DNA of 64,000 nt from Paracoccus sediminicola (GTDB lineage Bacteria; Pseudomonadota; Alphaproteobacteria; Rhodobacterales; Rhodobacteraceae): positions 2,534,501 to 2,598,500 of the forward strand of contig NZ_CP115768.1 of assembly GCF_027912835.1 (NCBI RefSeq), in the 5' to 3' direction. Below the pieces are notes generated by a model. The model did not search any database and had not been told where the DNA came from. It saw nothing but the letters and a program-made list of their open reading frames with translations. Position 1 is the first letter of the stretch, and every line of letters starts with the position of its first letter. The position numbers and the translations under genes are program-made. This document shows positions 51,050-61,477 of the stretch, one piece after another.

Positions 51050-52642
51050 TCAAATGCCGCGCATTTCTCGGAGCATCATGTCTGCCGCCTTCTCGGCGAT
51101 CATGATCGTCGGTGAGTTCGTATTGCCCGACACGATGCGGGGCATGATCGACGCATCGACCACACGAAGCCCCGATAGGCCTCTGACACGCAGCGCGGGA
51201 TCGAGCACGGATTCTGGATCGGCGCCCATCCGCGCCGTGCCCACCGGATGAAAGATGGTGGAGCCTATACGCCCCGCGGCATCGGCCAGCGCCGCATCGC
51301 TATCGCCGGTCGGGCCGGGTTTGAATTCATCGGGCCGGTATCGCGCCATCGGTTCGGCCTTCATGATCCTTCGTGTCAGCCTGATCGCGTCGGCAGCGGT
51401 CAGCCGGTCGGCCTCGGTCGAAAGATAGTTCGGCGAGATCTCGGGCTTCGTCAAAGGGTCCGGCGAGGTGATCCGCACATGGCCCCGGCTTTCGGGACGC
51501 AGCGGCACCACCGACGCGGTAATCGCAGGGAAATCATGCAGATCCCCTCCGAATGCGTCGAGAGACAGGGGCTGTACATGATATTCAAGATCAGGGGTCG
51601 CCATGTCGGGCCGCGAGCGGGCAAAGGCCCCAAGCTGGCTCGGAGCCATGCTCATCGGGCCGGAGCGGAACAGCGCGTATTGGGCGGCGATCCTGGCCTT
51701 GCCGAACAATGATCCCGCCATCTGGTTCAGCGTCATCGCGCCGCTGACCTTATAGGCGCAGCGGATCTGGAGATGGTCCTGAAGATTTTCGCCGACCGGC
51801 GCGTCACGGATGACCTCGATTCCATGCGCACGCAGCAGCGCGGCTGGCCCGATCCCGGAAAGCTGAAGGATCTGGGGCGAGCCGATGGACCCGGCGCTAA
51901 GGACGACCTGCGCCGCACTGACCGTCTCTCGTGTGTCGCCCTGTTCGATCTCGACCCCTGTGGCGAGGCCATTCTCGATCACCACGCGCCGCACATGAAC
52001 ATTCGTGCGCAGATGCAGGTTGGGTCGCTTCAGCGCCGGTCGGAGAAAGGCTCCCGCAGCAGAGACGCGGCGCCCGGAGCGCTGATTGACCTTGAAGTAA
52101 CCGACGCCCTCGCCGACCCCGTCATTGAATTCGTCGACCTGCGGTATGCCCAGCGTCGCTGCGGCGCGGGCAAAATCGTCAAGAACATCCCAGCGCAGTC
52201 GCTGCCGCTCGACGCGCCACTCGCCGCCAGCCCGATGGTGGTCGCTGTCGCCGTCGACATAATCCTCGGATTTTAGGAAATAGGGCCGTACATCGTCCCA
52301 CCCCCATCCGGCGCAGCCAAGCTGACGCCAGCCGTCATAATCCTGCGCCTGACCGCGCAGATACAGCATCCCGTTGATGGAGCTGGACCCTCCCAGAACC
52401 TTGCCGCGCGGGTAGACCAGCTCTCTCCCGTCGAGACCGGGTTGCGGAGCAGTGCGATAGCACCAGTCGGTTCGTGGGTTGCCGATGCAATAGAGATAGC
52501 CGACCGGAATATGGATCCAGGGATAGTTGTCGCGGCCCCCGGCCTCCAGCAGGAGGACCTTCATTCGTGGATCGGCGGAAAGCCGGTTGGCGAGCACGCA
52601 GCCTGCGCTGCCGGCACCGACGATGATGAAATCGTAGCTCAT
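51050..52642 (-). CDS. GMC-family oxidoreductase (choline/alcohol dehydrogenase-like)
   Basis: A 530-residue flavoenzyme with FAD motif [15 protein letters not shown] at the N-terminus, the GMC signatures [15 protein letters not shown] (~residue 80) and [15 protein letters not shown], and the C-terminal active-site HPVGTARMG His plus [15 protein letters not shown]. It oxidises an alcohol. It resembles BetA-type enzymes, but no betaine aldehyde dehydrogenase or betaine regulator is adjacent. The start at 52642 has GGGAGG upstream. Divergent from pqiA. Confidence 0.9.
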   Translation of the reverse strand: MSYDFIIVGAGSAGCVLANRLSADPRMKVLLLEAGGRDNYPWIHIPVGYLYCIGNPRTDWCYRTAPQPGLDGRELVYPRGKVLGGSSSINGMLYLRGQAQDYDGWRQLGCAGWGWDDVRPYFLKSEDYVDGDSDHHRAGGEWRVERQRLRWDVLDDFARAAATLGIPQVDEFNDGVGEGVGYFKVNQRSGRRVSAAGAFLRPALKRPNLHLRTNVHVRRVVIENGLATGVEIEQGDTRETVSAAQVVLSAGSIGSPQILQLSGIGPAALLRAHGIEVIRDAPVGENLQDHLQIRCAYKVSGAMTLNQMAGSLFGKARIAAQYALFRSGPMSMAPSQLGAFARSRPDMATPDLEYHVQPLSLDAFGGDLHDFPAITASVVPLRPESRGHVRITSPDPLTKPEISPNYLSTEADRLTAADAIRLTRRIMKAEPMARYRPDEFKPGPTGDSDAALADAAGRIGSTIFHPVGTARMGADPESVLDPALRVRGLSGLRVVDASIMPRIVSGNTNSPTIMIAEKAADMMLREMRGI

Positions 52643-52796
52643 GACGCCTCCCTCAAGGGCCAGCATCTGCGAAAAATTGCGGCGGCGCCAGCCTTCCGGG
52701 GCCAAGCTGTCACCAACATGACGCAATCACGGAGGATTGCGGCGCAGGCGGGGCTTCGCATCTTGATGCTACCGCCGGCCACCGTATCTTAAGCTG

Positions 52797-53471
52797 ATGT
52801 TGGATGGTGCCGAATATGATGTGCGCACGGGTGAAGGTCTGATTGCCTGCCCACGCTGCGACGCGCTGCATATCGAGGAAGAGTTGGAATCGGGTGTGAC
52901 CGCGCGCTGTGTGCGCTGCGGCGGCGTGCTGGCGCGACCCAAGACCGGTGCCTTTACTCAGATCATTGCCCTGGCCGTCACCACCATGGTGCTGATGATC
53001 GGCGCAATCTTCTTTCCGTTTCTGGAAATCTCCCGGCTCGGGATGGGGCATGGCACGTCGCTTTTCGGGGTTGCGATGGCCTTTTCCGACGGCATCATCG
53101 CGCCGCTGACCGTAGCCATCATGGCAACCATTGTGGCGCTGCCGGCGCTGCGTGCGGCTCTGCTGATCTATACGCTCTGGCCGCTCGCCCGGCGCCGAAA
53201 GCCCTATGCGAATGCAGTGCGGGCTTTCCGCCTGTCCGAGCAGCTTAAACCCTGGTCGATGGCCGAGATCTTCATCATCGGCACCGCGGTGGCCATGGTG
53301 AAGGTCGGCGGACTGGCCACGATCAATTTCGGCCCGGCTTTCTGGGCGTTCTGCGCGCTGATCTTCGTCAGCCTCGCCAATCGCAGCTTTATGTGCTCGA
53401 CCACGATCTGGGATGCGATCGAGGATGCGGGCGCCGCCACCGACGGGCGTGAGCGGGTGGAACCGGCATGA
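52797..53471 (+). CDS. pqiA: Paraquat-inducible protein A domain protein (first)
   Basis: A 224-residue inner-membrane protein: N-terminal zinc ribbon (CPRC...CVRCG, residues ~18-43), then four membrane helices. It is half of what is a two-repeat protein in E. coli; the second half is the next gene. PqiA works with the MCE protein PqiB in lipid transport across the envelope. Confidence 0.88.
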   Translation: MLDGAEYDVRTGEGLIACPRCDALHIEEELESGVTARCVRCGGVLARPKTGAFTQIIALAVTTMVLMIGAIFFPFLEISRLGMGHGTSLFGVAMAFSDGIIAPLTVAIMATIVALPALRAALLIYTLWPLARRRKPYANAVRAFRLSEQLKPWSMAEIFIIGTAVAMVKVGGLATINFGPAFWAFCALIFVSLANRSFMCSTTIWDAIEDAGAATDGRERVEPA

Positions 53472-54157
53472 ACAACCCCGACGCCGCCCCGAGCGACTCT
53501 GTCCCCGACGATACCCATCCGCCGATCCTGACCGCGCATCGCGCCGGGCTCATCGGCTGCCGAAGCTGCGGACGGGTTTGGCCCGAGGACCGCGAGGAAT
53601 GCGCCCGCTGCCTCTCACCCCTGACCCCGCCTGACCGGCGAAGCCTTCAGGCCGTTTGGGCTTGGCTGCTTGCAGGCATGGTCTTTTACATTCCGGCCAA
53701 CATGTTGCCGATGATGACCACCCGGTCGCTCGGCGGCTTCGGCGGCGGCGGAGACGCGACGATCATCGGCGGTGTGGTGCAGTTGGCGAAATATGGCGAC
53801 TGGTTCATCGCAATCGTCGTGTTTGCAGCGTCGGTCATGGTGCCGATCGGCAAGTTCGTGGCGATCATCTGGCTGGGGATCACAGCAGGAAAGCCCGCCA
53901 CCGAAAGCGATGCGCATCTGCGGCTGCATGTTTACGAGGTGGTCGAATTCATCGGCCGATGGTCAATGATCGACGTGTTTGTCGTCGCGATCCTGTCGGC
54001 ACTCGTTCAGCTCGGCTTCGTGATTTCCATCAAACCCGGACCGGCTGCGGCGTCCTTCGCTCTATCTGTTGCATTTACCATGTTGGCGGCGCAAAGCTTC
54101 GATCCGCGCCTGATCTGGCGTGGCTTACCGTTGCACCGTCGAAAAGAGACCAATTGA
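53468..54157 (+). CDS. pqiA: Paraquat-inducible protein A domain protein (second)
   Basis: A 229-residue homologue with its own zinc ribbon (CRSCGRVW...CARCLSPL, residues ~32-57) and four helices (IPANMLPMM is typical of PqiA). It overlaps the first pqiA (ATGA) and lies 3 bases before pqiB. Together the two genes equal one E. coli-type PqiA. Confidence 0.88.
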   Translation: MNNPDAAPSDSVPDDTHPPILTAHRAGLIGCRSCGRVWPEDREECARCLSPLTPPDRRSLQAVWAWLLAGMVFYIPANMLPMMTTRSLGGFGGGGDATIIGGVVQLAKYGDWFIAIVVFAASVMVPIGKFVAIIWLGITAGKPATESDAHLRLHVYEVVEFIGRWSMIDVFVVAILSALVQLGFVISIKPGPAAASFALSVAFTMLAAQSFDPRLIWRGLPLHRRKETN

Positions 54158-54160
54158 TTA

Positions 54161-56206
54161 ATGAGTGACGCGCCTCAACTCCGACCCTCCCATGCCGCCA
54201 AGCGCACCGCCGCCCGCGCTGCCCGCGCCGGGACCTCGCTGATCTGGCTGGTGCCGATCATCGCGCTGGCGGTAACGCTTGGGCTCGCCTGGAATTCATA
54301 TTCGGGCAGAGGAGAGCTGATCTCGGTCACCTTCCGCGACGCCACCGGCATCGTGCCTGGCGAAACCACGCTCAAATTCCGCGAAATCACCGTGGGCGAG
54401 GTCGAATCCGTCCGCTTCACCGGCGATCTGCGCAGTGTCGTCGTCGATATCCGCGTCGAACCCGATGTCTCGCCATATATCGACACCGAAGCCGAATTCT
54501 GGATCGTTCGCCCGATTGTCTCGGCGCAGGGGATCTCGCGTCTCGATACCGTGCTGTCGGGTGTGTTCGTCGAAGGCTTCTGGGATGCCGAGCAGGGCCA
54601 GCCGACGCGGGAATTTATCGGGCTGGACAAGCCGACCCTCGCCCGAGCGGCCGGGGAAGGCACATGGGTGGTGCTGTCGTCGCCCGGCGCCAAGGGGCTT
54701 GCCGAGGGCGCGCCGGTCACGTTCCGGGGGCTGGAAGTGGGCCGGATGCAGAATCTCAGGCTTTCGGAAGAAGATGAATCGGTTCTCGCCGACGTCTTCA
54801 TCGAAGCCCCGCACGATCAGCGGCTGACCACCGCCTCGGCGTTCTGGGACACATCGGGCTTCTCGGTTTCGCTTGGTGCGGGCGGGCTCAGCCTGAATGT
54901 CGACTCGCTCTCCAAGCTGGTGCAGGGCGGCGTGGCCTTCGCCACCATGTCCGCCGGCGGTCAGCCTGTCGAAGCAGGCTATGTCTTCCGTCTGCAACAG
55001 GACGAGGAAACTGCGCGGGCCAGCCTGTTCGGCGCGGCGGAAGAAGATATCCGCCTTACCATGCTGGCCCAGAATGACGTCGCCGGGCTCGCGACCGATG
55101 CCGATGTCACCTATGAGGGGCTGACCATCGGACGAGTGACCGAGCTGGGGGTCGATATCGACGAATCCCGGCCCGAGGATGAACAGATCATGCAGCGGAT
55201 CACCTTTGTGATCTCGCCGGGCCGCCTCGGACTGGAACAGGGCAGCAGCTACGATGACGCGCTGCAATTCCTCGCCGATCGGGTCGAGAGCGGCCTCCGG
55301 GCGCGTGTTTCTTCGACCGGCTTTCTCGGCACAACCAAGGTGATCGAGCTCATCGACGAGCCGCGCCCCGAGCCGGCCTCGCTCGATCTCGACGCCGACC
55401 CTTATCCGATCATGCCCTCGGCGCCGCCGGTGATCTCCGATCTCAGCGCCTCTGCGGAGGGTCTCATGGACCGGCTTGGCTCGCTGAACATCGAGGAATT
55501 GCTGCAATCCGCGACGAATATGATGGATGCGGTCACCCAGATCGCGGCAGCCCCCGACACCCGCGCCATCCCCGGCACTCTGCGCGAGACGCTTGAGGAA
55601 ACGCGGCTCGCCGCCGCAGACATCAAGGAAATGACCGCCGAGTTGCGCGAACAGAACGCCGCGGCCAATCTGTCGCGGCTGCTCGATGAGGCCGCGCAGG
55701 CTTCTGAAGCGGTCAGGCTGGCCGCTGCGGAGATGCCCGACATGGTCGAGCAGATTGACGAAGCCGCCGAGGCGGTCGAGGATTTCGGCTTCGAGGAGAT
55801 CTCGGCGCAGGCCGAAGCCATACTTTCGGACCTGCGGATCATGCTTGGCTCTGAGGATGCCGAGGAACTGCCGCGAAACCTGTCCGATACGCTTGAAGCC
55901 GCATCCGGTCTGCTGAACGATCTGCGCGACGGCAATGCCGCCGGCAGCCTGAACGACACGCTGGCCTCGGCCCGGGTTGCTGCGGACGAGGTCGCAGAGG
56001 CGGCGCAGACCCTGCCAGAGCTCTCGGCCCGGTTCCAGCGTCTCGCCGCGCGGGCCGAGCAGGTGATCGCGGCCTATGGCGACAATGGCGCGATCAGCAA
56101 TGATGCACGGGCGATGATCCGCGAACTGGGCCGCGCGGCCTCGTCTTTCGGTTCGCTCGCCCGCACGATAGAACGCAATCCACGCGCATTTATTCTGGGA
56201 CGATAG
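54161..56206 (+). CDS. pqiB: MCE-family intermembrane lipid transport protein PqiB
   Basis: A 681-residue protein: N-terminal membrane anchor (~residues 28-48), three MCE domains (starting near residues 50, 165 and 285; e.g. GETTLKFREITVGEVESV, GAPVTFRGLEVGRM, DVTYEGLTIGRV), then a long coiled-coil-rich C-terminal region (~430-660). PqiB hexamers stack MCE rings into a tunnel across the periplasm. Part of pqiA-pqiA-pqiB-pqiC. Confidence 0.92.
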   Translation: MSDAPQLRPSHAAKRTAARAARAGTSLIWLVPIIALAVTLGLAWNSYSGRGELISVTFRDATGIVPGETTLKFREITVGEVESVRFTGDLRSVVVDIRVEPDVSPYIDTEAEFWIVRPIVSAQGISRLDTVLSGVFVEGFWDAEQGQPTREFIGLDKPTLARAAGEGTWVVLSSPGAKGLAEGAPVTFRGLEVGRMQNLRLSEEDESVLADVFIEAPHDQRLTTASAFWDTSGFSVSLGAGGLSLNVDSLSKLVQGGVAFATMSAGGQPVEAGYVFRLQQDEETARASLFGAAEEDIRLTMLAQNDVAGLATDADVTYEGLTIGRVTELGVDIDESRPEDEQIMQRITFVISPGRLGLEQGSSYDDALQFLADRVESGLRARVSSTGFLGTTKVIELIDEPRPEPASLDLDADPYPIMPSAPPVISDLSASAEGLMDRLGSLNIEELLQSATNMMDAVTQIAAAPDTRAIPGTLRETLEETRLAAADIKEMTAELREQNAAANLSRLLDEAAQASEAVRLAAAEMPDMVEQIDEAAEAVEDFGFEEISAQAEAILSDLRIMLGSEDAEELPRNLSDTLEAASGLLNDLRDGNAAGSLNDTLASARVAADEVAEAAQTLPELSARFQRLAARAEQVIAAYGDNGAISNDARAMIRELGRAASSFGSLARTIERNPRAFILGR

Positions 56207-56208
56207 TG

Positions 56209-56856
56209 ATGCAACCTTTGACCCTCTGCCTGTTCCTGACGATCGGCCTCGGCCTCGCCGCCTGCGGCAACGGAACAGGGACCGAACGCTATGTGATCGA
56301 CCCGCCTGCCTCGACCCAGTTCGCCGGGGACCAGCTTGGCGCGACCGAGCTCCTGGAAGTGTCGCTGCCGGACTATGCCGCCGGCGATGAGATCGCGTGG
56401 CAGGGCGAGGACGGCGCGGTCCGCTCGAACAGCAGCATCCTTTGGGCCGATCAGCCTCAGCGCGCTTTCACCGTGACGCTCGCCCGTGCCATTTCCGAGA
56501 TTTCCGGGGCGTCTGTGATCCCGGAACCCTGGCCGCTCTCTTCTCCGCCAGAGCGGAAGCTGGATGTTCGTGTCGAAAAGGCGCTAGCGACGAATGACGG
56601 CTATTTCCGGCTTGAAGGGCGCTATTTTCTTTCCGCGGAAGGCAGCGGCGCAGGGGCGCATCACTCACGCGGCTTCGATATCGCCGTCCCGGTCGAGGAT
56701 GACACCCCCGCCTCGGTCGCGCTGGCCGCCTCGCAGTCCATTACGCTTCTGGCCGAACAGATCTCGACCCTTGGCGGGCCGGGCACGACGATTGTTGCCA
56801 CGGTGCCGGGCGGTGGCGGCGGGGATCCCTTCGCCGATCTGCCGCCTCTGTTCTGA
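56209..56856 (+). CDS. pqiC: PqiC-like outer-membrane lipoprotein (ABC-type transport auxiliary)
   Basis: About 215 residues with a lipoprotein signal peptide ending in the lipobox LAAC (Cys near residue 20). The mature part resembles PqiC/YmbA-type proteins, which anchor the PqiB tunnel at the outer membrane. A GTG three bases earlier (56206) overlaps the pqiB stop; the ATG at 56209 is preferred. Confidence 0.85.
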   Translation: MQPLTLCLFLTIGLGLAACGNGTGTERYVIDPPASTQFAGDQLGATELLEVSLPDYAAGDEIAWQGEDGAVRSNSSILWADQPQRAFTVTLARAISEISGASVIPEPWPLSSPPERKLDVRVEKALATNDGYFRLEGRYFLSAEGSGAGAHHSRGFDIAVPVEDDTPASVALAASQSITLLAEQISTLGGPGTTIVATVPGGGGGDPFADLPPLF

Positions 56857-56880
56857 TTACAGCGACCGGTGCAGCGCGGC

Positions 56881-57669
56881 TCAGCCGCGGGGACCTGTCG
56901 CCAGCCGATCCATGATCTCGGCATGAAGTGCGGGGCCGGCGATGACCAGCCCATCCAGCCGTGCCTCGGGGTTATTGAAGCGCATCCGCTTGCCGCGCAT
57001 GTCGGTCGCAACCGCCCCGGCGCGCTCGGCGATCAGCGTGCCGGCGGCGATGTCCCACTCCCAGGCTGAGCGCAGAGACATCGTCGCGTCGAACCGGCCC
57101 TCTGCGACGAGGCATAGCCGCCACGCCAATGAGGGTCTGAAGCTGCGCTTGAATTCTGGCGGGTGTTGACCGATCCAGTATCCCGGCTCCATCGCCGCCT
57201 TGCTGGTCAGCACGTCCGCCGAAGCGAGCCTCGCCTCGGTCGCGGCGATTTCCTGTCCGTTCAGCGTTGCGGGTCCGTCGCGATGCGCCGCATAGGTCAG
57301 CTCCATCTCGGGCAGATGAACCACCGCCGCCACGATCTCGTCCTCCCGCGCGACAGCCAGCGAATGCGAGAAACCCTGCTGCCCGTCGATGAAGGCGCGC
57401 GTGCCGTCGATCGGGTCGATGATGAAGCAATGTGTCGCATCCAGCCGTGCCGCATCGTCAGTGCTTTCTTCGGACAGCCAGCCATAGCCGGGCCGTGCGC
57501 CGATCAGCTTGTCGAGAAGATAGTCGTTCACCGCCAGATCGGCCTCGGTCACCGGGCCCGCGCCGGCGTCCTTTTCCCAGATGGCGGGCTCTTGCCGCCA
57601 GAAACGTCGGGCAATCTCTCCGGCGCCTTGCGCGGCCTCGATCAACAGCGCTAGATCACGCTCCGGCAA
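56881..57669 (-). CDS. cysQ: Inositol monophosphatase-family protein, CysQ-like
   Basis: A 262-residue Mg2+/Li+-dependent phosphatase: GPVTEADLAVN, WLSEES, the DPIDGTRAFI metal-binding motif (~residue 84), and WEWDIAAG. The WLSEE segment and length fit 3'(2'),5'-bisphosphate nucleotidase (CysQ), which recycles PAP; inositol or histidinol phosphate specificity is the alternative. Its start lies within the end of pmbA (14-bp overlap). Confidence 0.85.
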   Translation of the reverse strand: MPERDLALLIEAAQGAGEIARRFWRQEPAIWEKDAGAGPVTEADLAVNDYLLDKLIGARPGYGWLSEESTDDAARLDATHCFIIDPIDGTRAFIDGQQGFSHSLAVAREDEIVAAVVHLPEMELTYAAHRDGPATLNGQEIAATEARLASADVLTSKAAMEPGYWIGQHPPEFKRSFRPSLAWRLCLVAEGRFDATMSLRSAWEWDIAAGTLIAERAGAVATDMRGKRMRFNNPEARLDGLVIAGPALHAEIMDRLATGPRG

Positions 57670-58993
57670 CGGTCATTCCTTCCACGAGCAGGCTGGGAAC
57701 ACGAAAGGCGCGCCAGTCGCGCGCGTCATTGGCAGGGGTCAGCCGCAAGAGCATGTCACGCAGATTGCCAGCAATGGTGCATTCATTCACCGGATGGCTG
57801 ATCTGACCGTTCTCGACCCAAAGTCCCGCCGCACCGCGCGAATAGTCACCGGTCGTCGGGTTGATAGAGCTGCCCAGCAACGAGGTCACGATCAAGCCGC
57901 GCCCCATATCCGAAATGAGATCATCGCGATTCCGCAGCCCTTCGCTGAGCACGATATTGGAGTTACCCGGCGAAGGCGGCGATCCGATGCCGCGCACCGC
58001 GCTCGCAGTGCTGTCGAGCCCCAGTTTGCGCGCCGTGGCCAGGTCCAGCGTCCAGCCGCGCAGCACACCATCGCTGACGATATCCCGAGCCTCGGTCGGC
58101 AGCCCCTCTGCGTCAAAGAGCCGCGAGGCCGACATGCGCGGCAAATGCGGGTTTTCATGGAGCGAGACGCCCTCGGGAAGAACCTGCATGTCCATCGCGG
58201 CGCGCAACCAGCTTGCACCGCGGACAATCGCGGTCCCGTTGATCGCCGCAAGCAAATGGCCGATCAGCCCCGACGAGATCCGTTCGTCATACAGAATCGG
58301 AAATGCCCCCGTCGGCGGCTTCCGCGCGCCAGCGCGGGCGACGGCACGTTCGCCTGCCAACATGCCGATCTCTTCGGGGGAGGGCATGTCCTCTTCCCAG
58401 ATCCGGCCTTCGCCGGCATGGTCCCGCTCCATCGCCGCGCCGGATCCGCTGATCGCAGTGCAGCTGACCGCGTGCTGGCTGCGGCGATGCCCGCCCTCGA
58501 AACCGTTACTGAGCGCAAGCCATGTCTCACGCTGAGAATAATTCGCCCCGGCCGATTCGACCGTGCGAACATTCTGGACATCCATCGCCGCCGCTTCGGC
58601 CCGCAAGGCACGCTGTTCCAGCGTCTCCGGATCGGGTTCGGGACCGGGATCGAAAAGCTCAAGGCTGCTTGCGTCGGTATCGCCGGCAAGCTGGTCGGGA
58701 TCGGCAAGGCCAAGGCTGTCATCGACAGGCGCGGCGCGGGCCATCGCGACGGCCCGTCTGGCCATGGTCTCAAGCGTCGCCTCGCTATGGTCGGCACCCG
58801 AGACGCTGGCCTGACGCCCACCGATCAACACGCGCAGCCCGATTTCCACACCTTCGGCCCGCTCGGCGTGTTCCAGCCGCCCGTCGCGCACATCCACCCC
58901 AGTCGCGGCCGCGCGGATGGCAATCGCCTCCGCCTCGTCGGCACCTGCGTCCCGTGCGGCTTTTAACAAGGAATTTGTTAACGATTTCAGCAT
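57656..58993 (-). CDS. pmbA: TldE/PmbA-family metalloprotease-associated protein
   Basis: A 445-residue member of the TldD/PmbA family, with the central GGHRRSQHAVSC region and the C-terminal GLIVTSLLGSSINPTTGDYSRGAAG block typical of PmbA (TldE). The zinc-binding HExxxH of TldD is absent, as expected for the E subunit. With TldD, encoded elsewhere, it degrades unfolded peptides and matures some modified peptides. The ATG at 58993 is preferred over 59038 by family length. Confidence 0.9.
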   Translation of the reverse strand: MLKSLTNSLLKAARDAGADEAEAIAIRAAATGVDVRDGRLEHAERAEGVEIGLRVLIGGRQASVSGADHSEATLETMARRAVAMARAAPVDDSLGLADPDQLAGDTDASSLELFDPGPEPDPETLEQRALRAEAAAMDVQNVRTVESAGANYSQRETWLALSNGFEGGHRRSQHAVSCTAISGSGAAMERDHAGEGRIWEEDMPSPEEIGMLAGERAVARAGARKPPTGAFPILYDERISSGLIGHLLAAINGTAIVRGASWLRAAMDMQVLPEGVSLHENPHLPRMSASRLFDAEGLPTEARDIVSDGVLRGWTLDLATARKLGLDSTASAVRGIGSPPSPGNSNIVLSEGLRNRDDLISDMGRGLIVTSLLGSSINPTTGDYSRGAAGLWVENGQISHPVNECTIAGNLRDMLLRLTPANDARDWRAFRVPSLLVEGMTVAGA

Positions 58994-59055
58994 GATGATC
59001 CTGCCAATCGGCACCCCTTCATCGAGCACTTCGGGCAAAGCTGCAACAAGATAAT

Positions 59056-59089
59056 GACCGGACCGCCGCGCCGAGGCGGGGACCCGGTC
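59056..59089 (-). terminator. Stem-loop between DUF2125 gene and pmbA
   Basis: An interrupted GC-rich inverted repeat (GACCGG 59056-59061 with CCGGTC 59084-59089; inner CCGCC/GGCGG) in the 115-bp gap after the DUF2125 gene. No T-tract. Possible transcript end. Confidence 0.4.
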
Positions 59090-59108
59090 CTGTCGACTGA
59101 GTCAGGTC

Positions 59109-60779
59109 TTACTTGACCTGCTGGCCATTGGCAAAGATCTCGCCGCCTTCGCGGAACTCTAGCTCGGTTGTCATGACCTCGGGATTCTCGGGATCAGCCT
59201 TGGCAAACATGGCCATCATCATGCGCGCCGCCATCACCTGATTCTCAGGAACCAGCCCGGCCTGTACAAGCGCGTCGATCATACCGTTCAGACCTTCGAA
59301 GCGACCGGAGATCGAGCCGACGGGAGCAGGCGTCTCGCGCACGTCGAGACCCGAGAGTTCACCCGAGAGCTGCGCATCCGCTCCGAGCATGGACAGAGAA
59401 ATATCGTTGATGCTGAGCGTTTTGAAGGCGCCGACCTCGGCGCTTGGGCTTTCCGCGAAAGCCTGGTCGTCCAGCAGATCCAGATCGAGCACCGCGGTGC
59501 CGTCAATATCGATATTAACCGATGCAGGGTCGCGCGGCAGCGCCGATTGCGGATCGAAGAGCGACCATAGGCTGTCCGAAAGCTCCACCCCCTGAAGGCT
59601 GTAGACCGCGATGAAATCCTGCGGCTCGTCGCTGGCCATGACCGGCACTTCGACGCTGGCTTCGGTATTTTCGGCGCCATAGGACACCGGACCCGGAAGA
59701 TTGCCGCCCTGCGCCTCGATCTGCGCGGGTCCGAAACGACCGCCATAGGCCAGATGACCGCCCGCCATGGCAAAGGTAATTTCGCCCTGCTCATTGGTTG
59801 AGCTGAACGAGCCGGCCTCAGCAGGATCGGTCGCGTTAATCTCGCCATTCGTTTCCATCGACTCGAAGCCGAACGTACCGCTGACATCCAGACCGGCGCG
59901 CATGGCCGCGGCGATATCTTCACCGAGGTTGGCGTCAGCAGGAATAAAGGATTGGCTCTTGATCGTCAGGCCATTGATCGTGGCAGAGCCGTCGACCGCA
60001 CCGCCAGCAGCCTCATCCCCGAAAGCGAATTTCACATCAAGCGACGCGATTGTCCCGGATTGACCGACGCTGGTACCGTCCGATTCACTGAACCGGTCCG
60101 TGCCCGTGATATCGTTCATCGTAAGGCGAAGCGGAGCTTCCACAGTTGTCCCGTCCAGCATCTCGATGCGATCCACGACCGCTTCGACCACTGGGATATC
60201 GTAGTCATAAACCGTAGATTCACCATCTTCGCTGACAGTCATCGAGTCATCCTGAAGACGGACAGTAAAATTAATCTTGGTTGGGCCTTGAGGCACGTTG
60301 GAGGCGTCAAGCGGCATCTGCTGCGGCTCTGCCGTGTCAGCCTCGCCGGCCATCTCAGAGGCGTCATCGCCCGCCTCGGCCGCGTCCTCGGCGCCATCCA
60401 GGCTGTCGTCAGATACACTGTCCCCCGAGGGTGAATCTCCCGTATGCTGCGCATCGGCCTCAGGATATTCCATGGTGATAACGCCCGAGAACTCATCGGG
60501 GAGATCGACCGCGACGCTGCCATCGTCATTCGCTGAAAGCACGAACTGACCCATATCGAATTCTGTGCTGCCCTTCTCGCTGTCCTGCGAGATGATCACG
60601 TCATTCACGGTCAGCCGATCCCCGGAATCATCAACCGAACCGGTCTCGACCGTCATGCCGACCGTCTCGTAATAATCGGACAGCCGCTCCCACACCGATT
60701 GCGGAGTCACCTCCGCCAAAGCGGGATTGCTGGCCAAAATCAGGCCGATGGCGGTAGCGGAGGTAAGTTTGACGGCCAT
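59109..60779 (-). CDS. DUF2125-domain secreted protein
   Basis: A 556-residue protein with an N-terminal signal peptide (LILASNPALAE) and an acidic low-complexity linker at ~115-150 (repeated DDS/EDA/GD residues). The rest is beta-rich and acidic. DUF2125 proteins are widespread in Rhodobacteraceae, and their role is unknown. The C-terminal half resembles DUF945-like periplasmic repeats. Stands alone. Confidence 0.8.
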   Translation of the reverse strand: MAVKLTSATAIGLILASNPALAEVTPQSVWERLSDYYETVGMTVETGSVDDSGDRLTVNDVIISQDSEKGSTEFDMGQFVLSANDDGSVAVDLPDEFSGVITMEYPEADAQHTGDSPSGDSVSDDSLDGAEDAAEAGDDASEMAGEADTAEPQQMPLDASNVPQGPTKINFTVRLQDDSMTVSEDGESTVYDYDIPVVEAVVDRIEMLDGTTVEAPLRLTMNDITGTDRFSESDGTSVGQSGTIASLDVKFAFGDEAAGGAVDGSATINGLTIKSQSFIPADANLGEDIAAAMRAGLDVSGTFGFESMETNGEINATDPAEAGSFSSTNEQGEITFAMAGGHLAYGGRFGPAQIEAQGGNLPGPVSYGAENTEASVEVPVMASDEPQDFIAVYSLQGVELSDSLWSLFDPQSALPRDPASVNIDIDGTAVLDLDLLDDQAFAESPSAEVGAFKTLSINDISLSMLGADAQLSGELSGLDVRETPAPVGSISGRFEGLNGMIDALVQAGLVPENQVMAARMMMAMFAKADPENPEVMTTELEFREGGEIFANGQQVK

Positions 60780-60853
60780 AAGGTCACCTTGAGTACTGTT
60801 ATGGAATTTGAGAAACCTGCAACTTAACGCAGCAGAGCCTAGCGAGATGCCGA

Positions 60854-61468
60854 ATGATCGTCCAGAAATGCGTCAACAATATCGTGACATTGGTTATCGA
60901 TCGGCCGGAAAAGGCCAACGCGCTGAACGAAGAGATGCTGGTTCGGCTGGCGCAGGAACTCGATGCAGCGGCAAATTCGCCCGCTCGTGCGGTGATCCTG
61001 ACCGGCAGGGGCAAGGTTTATTCGGCCGGTGCCGATCTTGACGAGGCGCGAGAGGGTCTGATCGGGTCGGAAAGCTGGGCGCGGCTGTCCGCGCGCATGG
61101 CAACGATGCCCTGTCTCACCATCGCGGCGATAAACGGCACAATGGCGGGCGGTGCCTTCGGCGTGACGATCGCCGCCGATCTGCGGATCGCAGTCCCCGA
61201 GGCCGAGATGTTCTATCCGGTCATGCGTCTGGGCTATCTGCCGCCGGATGGGGACGCGCGACGGCTTGCCTCGCTTGTCGGGCCGGCGCGGGCGAAGATG
61301 TTGCTGATGGCCGGGCAGAAAATCTCTGCGAGGGACGCATTGGGCTGGGGCCTCGTCGACCGGCTGACACCGCGCGATCAGCTGATCGATGACGCCATTG
61401 GGCTTGCCAAGGATGTCGTCTCGGCAAGCCCGGATAATGTCATGGCGATCAAGGCAATGATCGCCTGA
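60854..61468 (+). CDS. Enoyl-CoA hydratase/isomerase family protein (short)
   Basis: A 204-residue crotonase-fold protein with the oxyanion-hole segments SAGADLDEAREG and NGTMAGGAFGVTIAADLRIA. Shorter than the usual ~255 residues, lacking the C-terminal trimerisation helices. The usual second glutamate of hydratases is not obvious (position reads YLPPDGDARRLASLVG), so isomerase or another reaction is possible. Convergent with the DUF2853 gene. Confidence 0.83.
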   Translation: MIVQKCVNNIVTLVIDRPEKANALNEEMLVRLAQELDAAANSPARAVILTGRGKVYSAGADLDEAREGLIGSESWARLSARMATMPCLTIAAINGTMAGGAFGVTIAADLRIAVPEAEMFYPVMRLGYLPPDGDARRLASLVGPARAKMLLMAGQKISARDALGWGLVDRLTPRDQLIDDAIGLAKDVVSASPDNVMAIKAMIA

Positions 61469-61477
61469 GCGCAAGGG

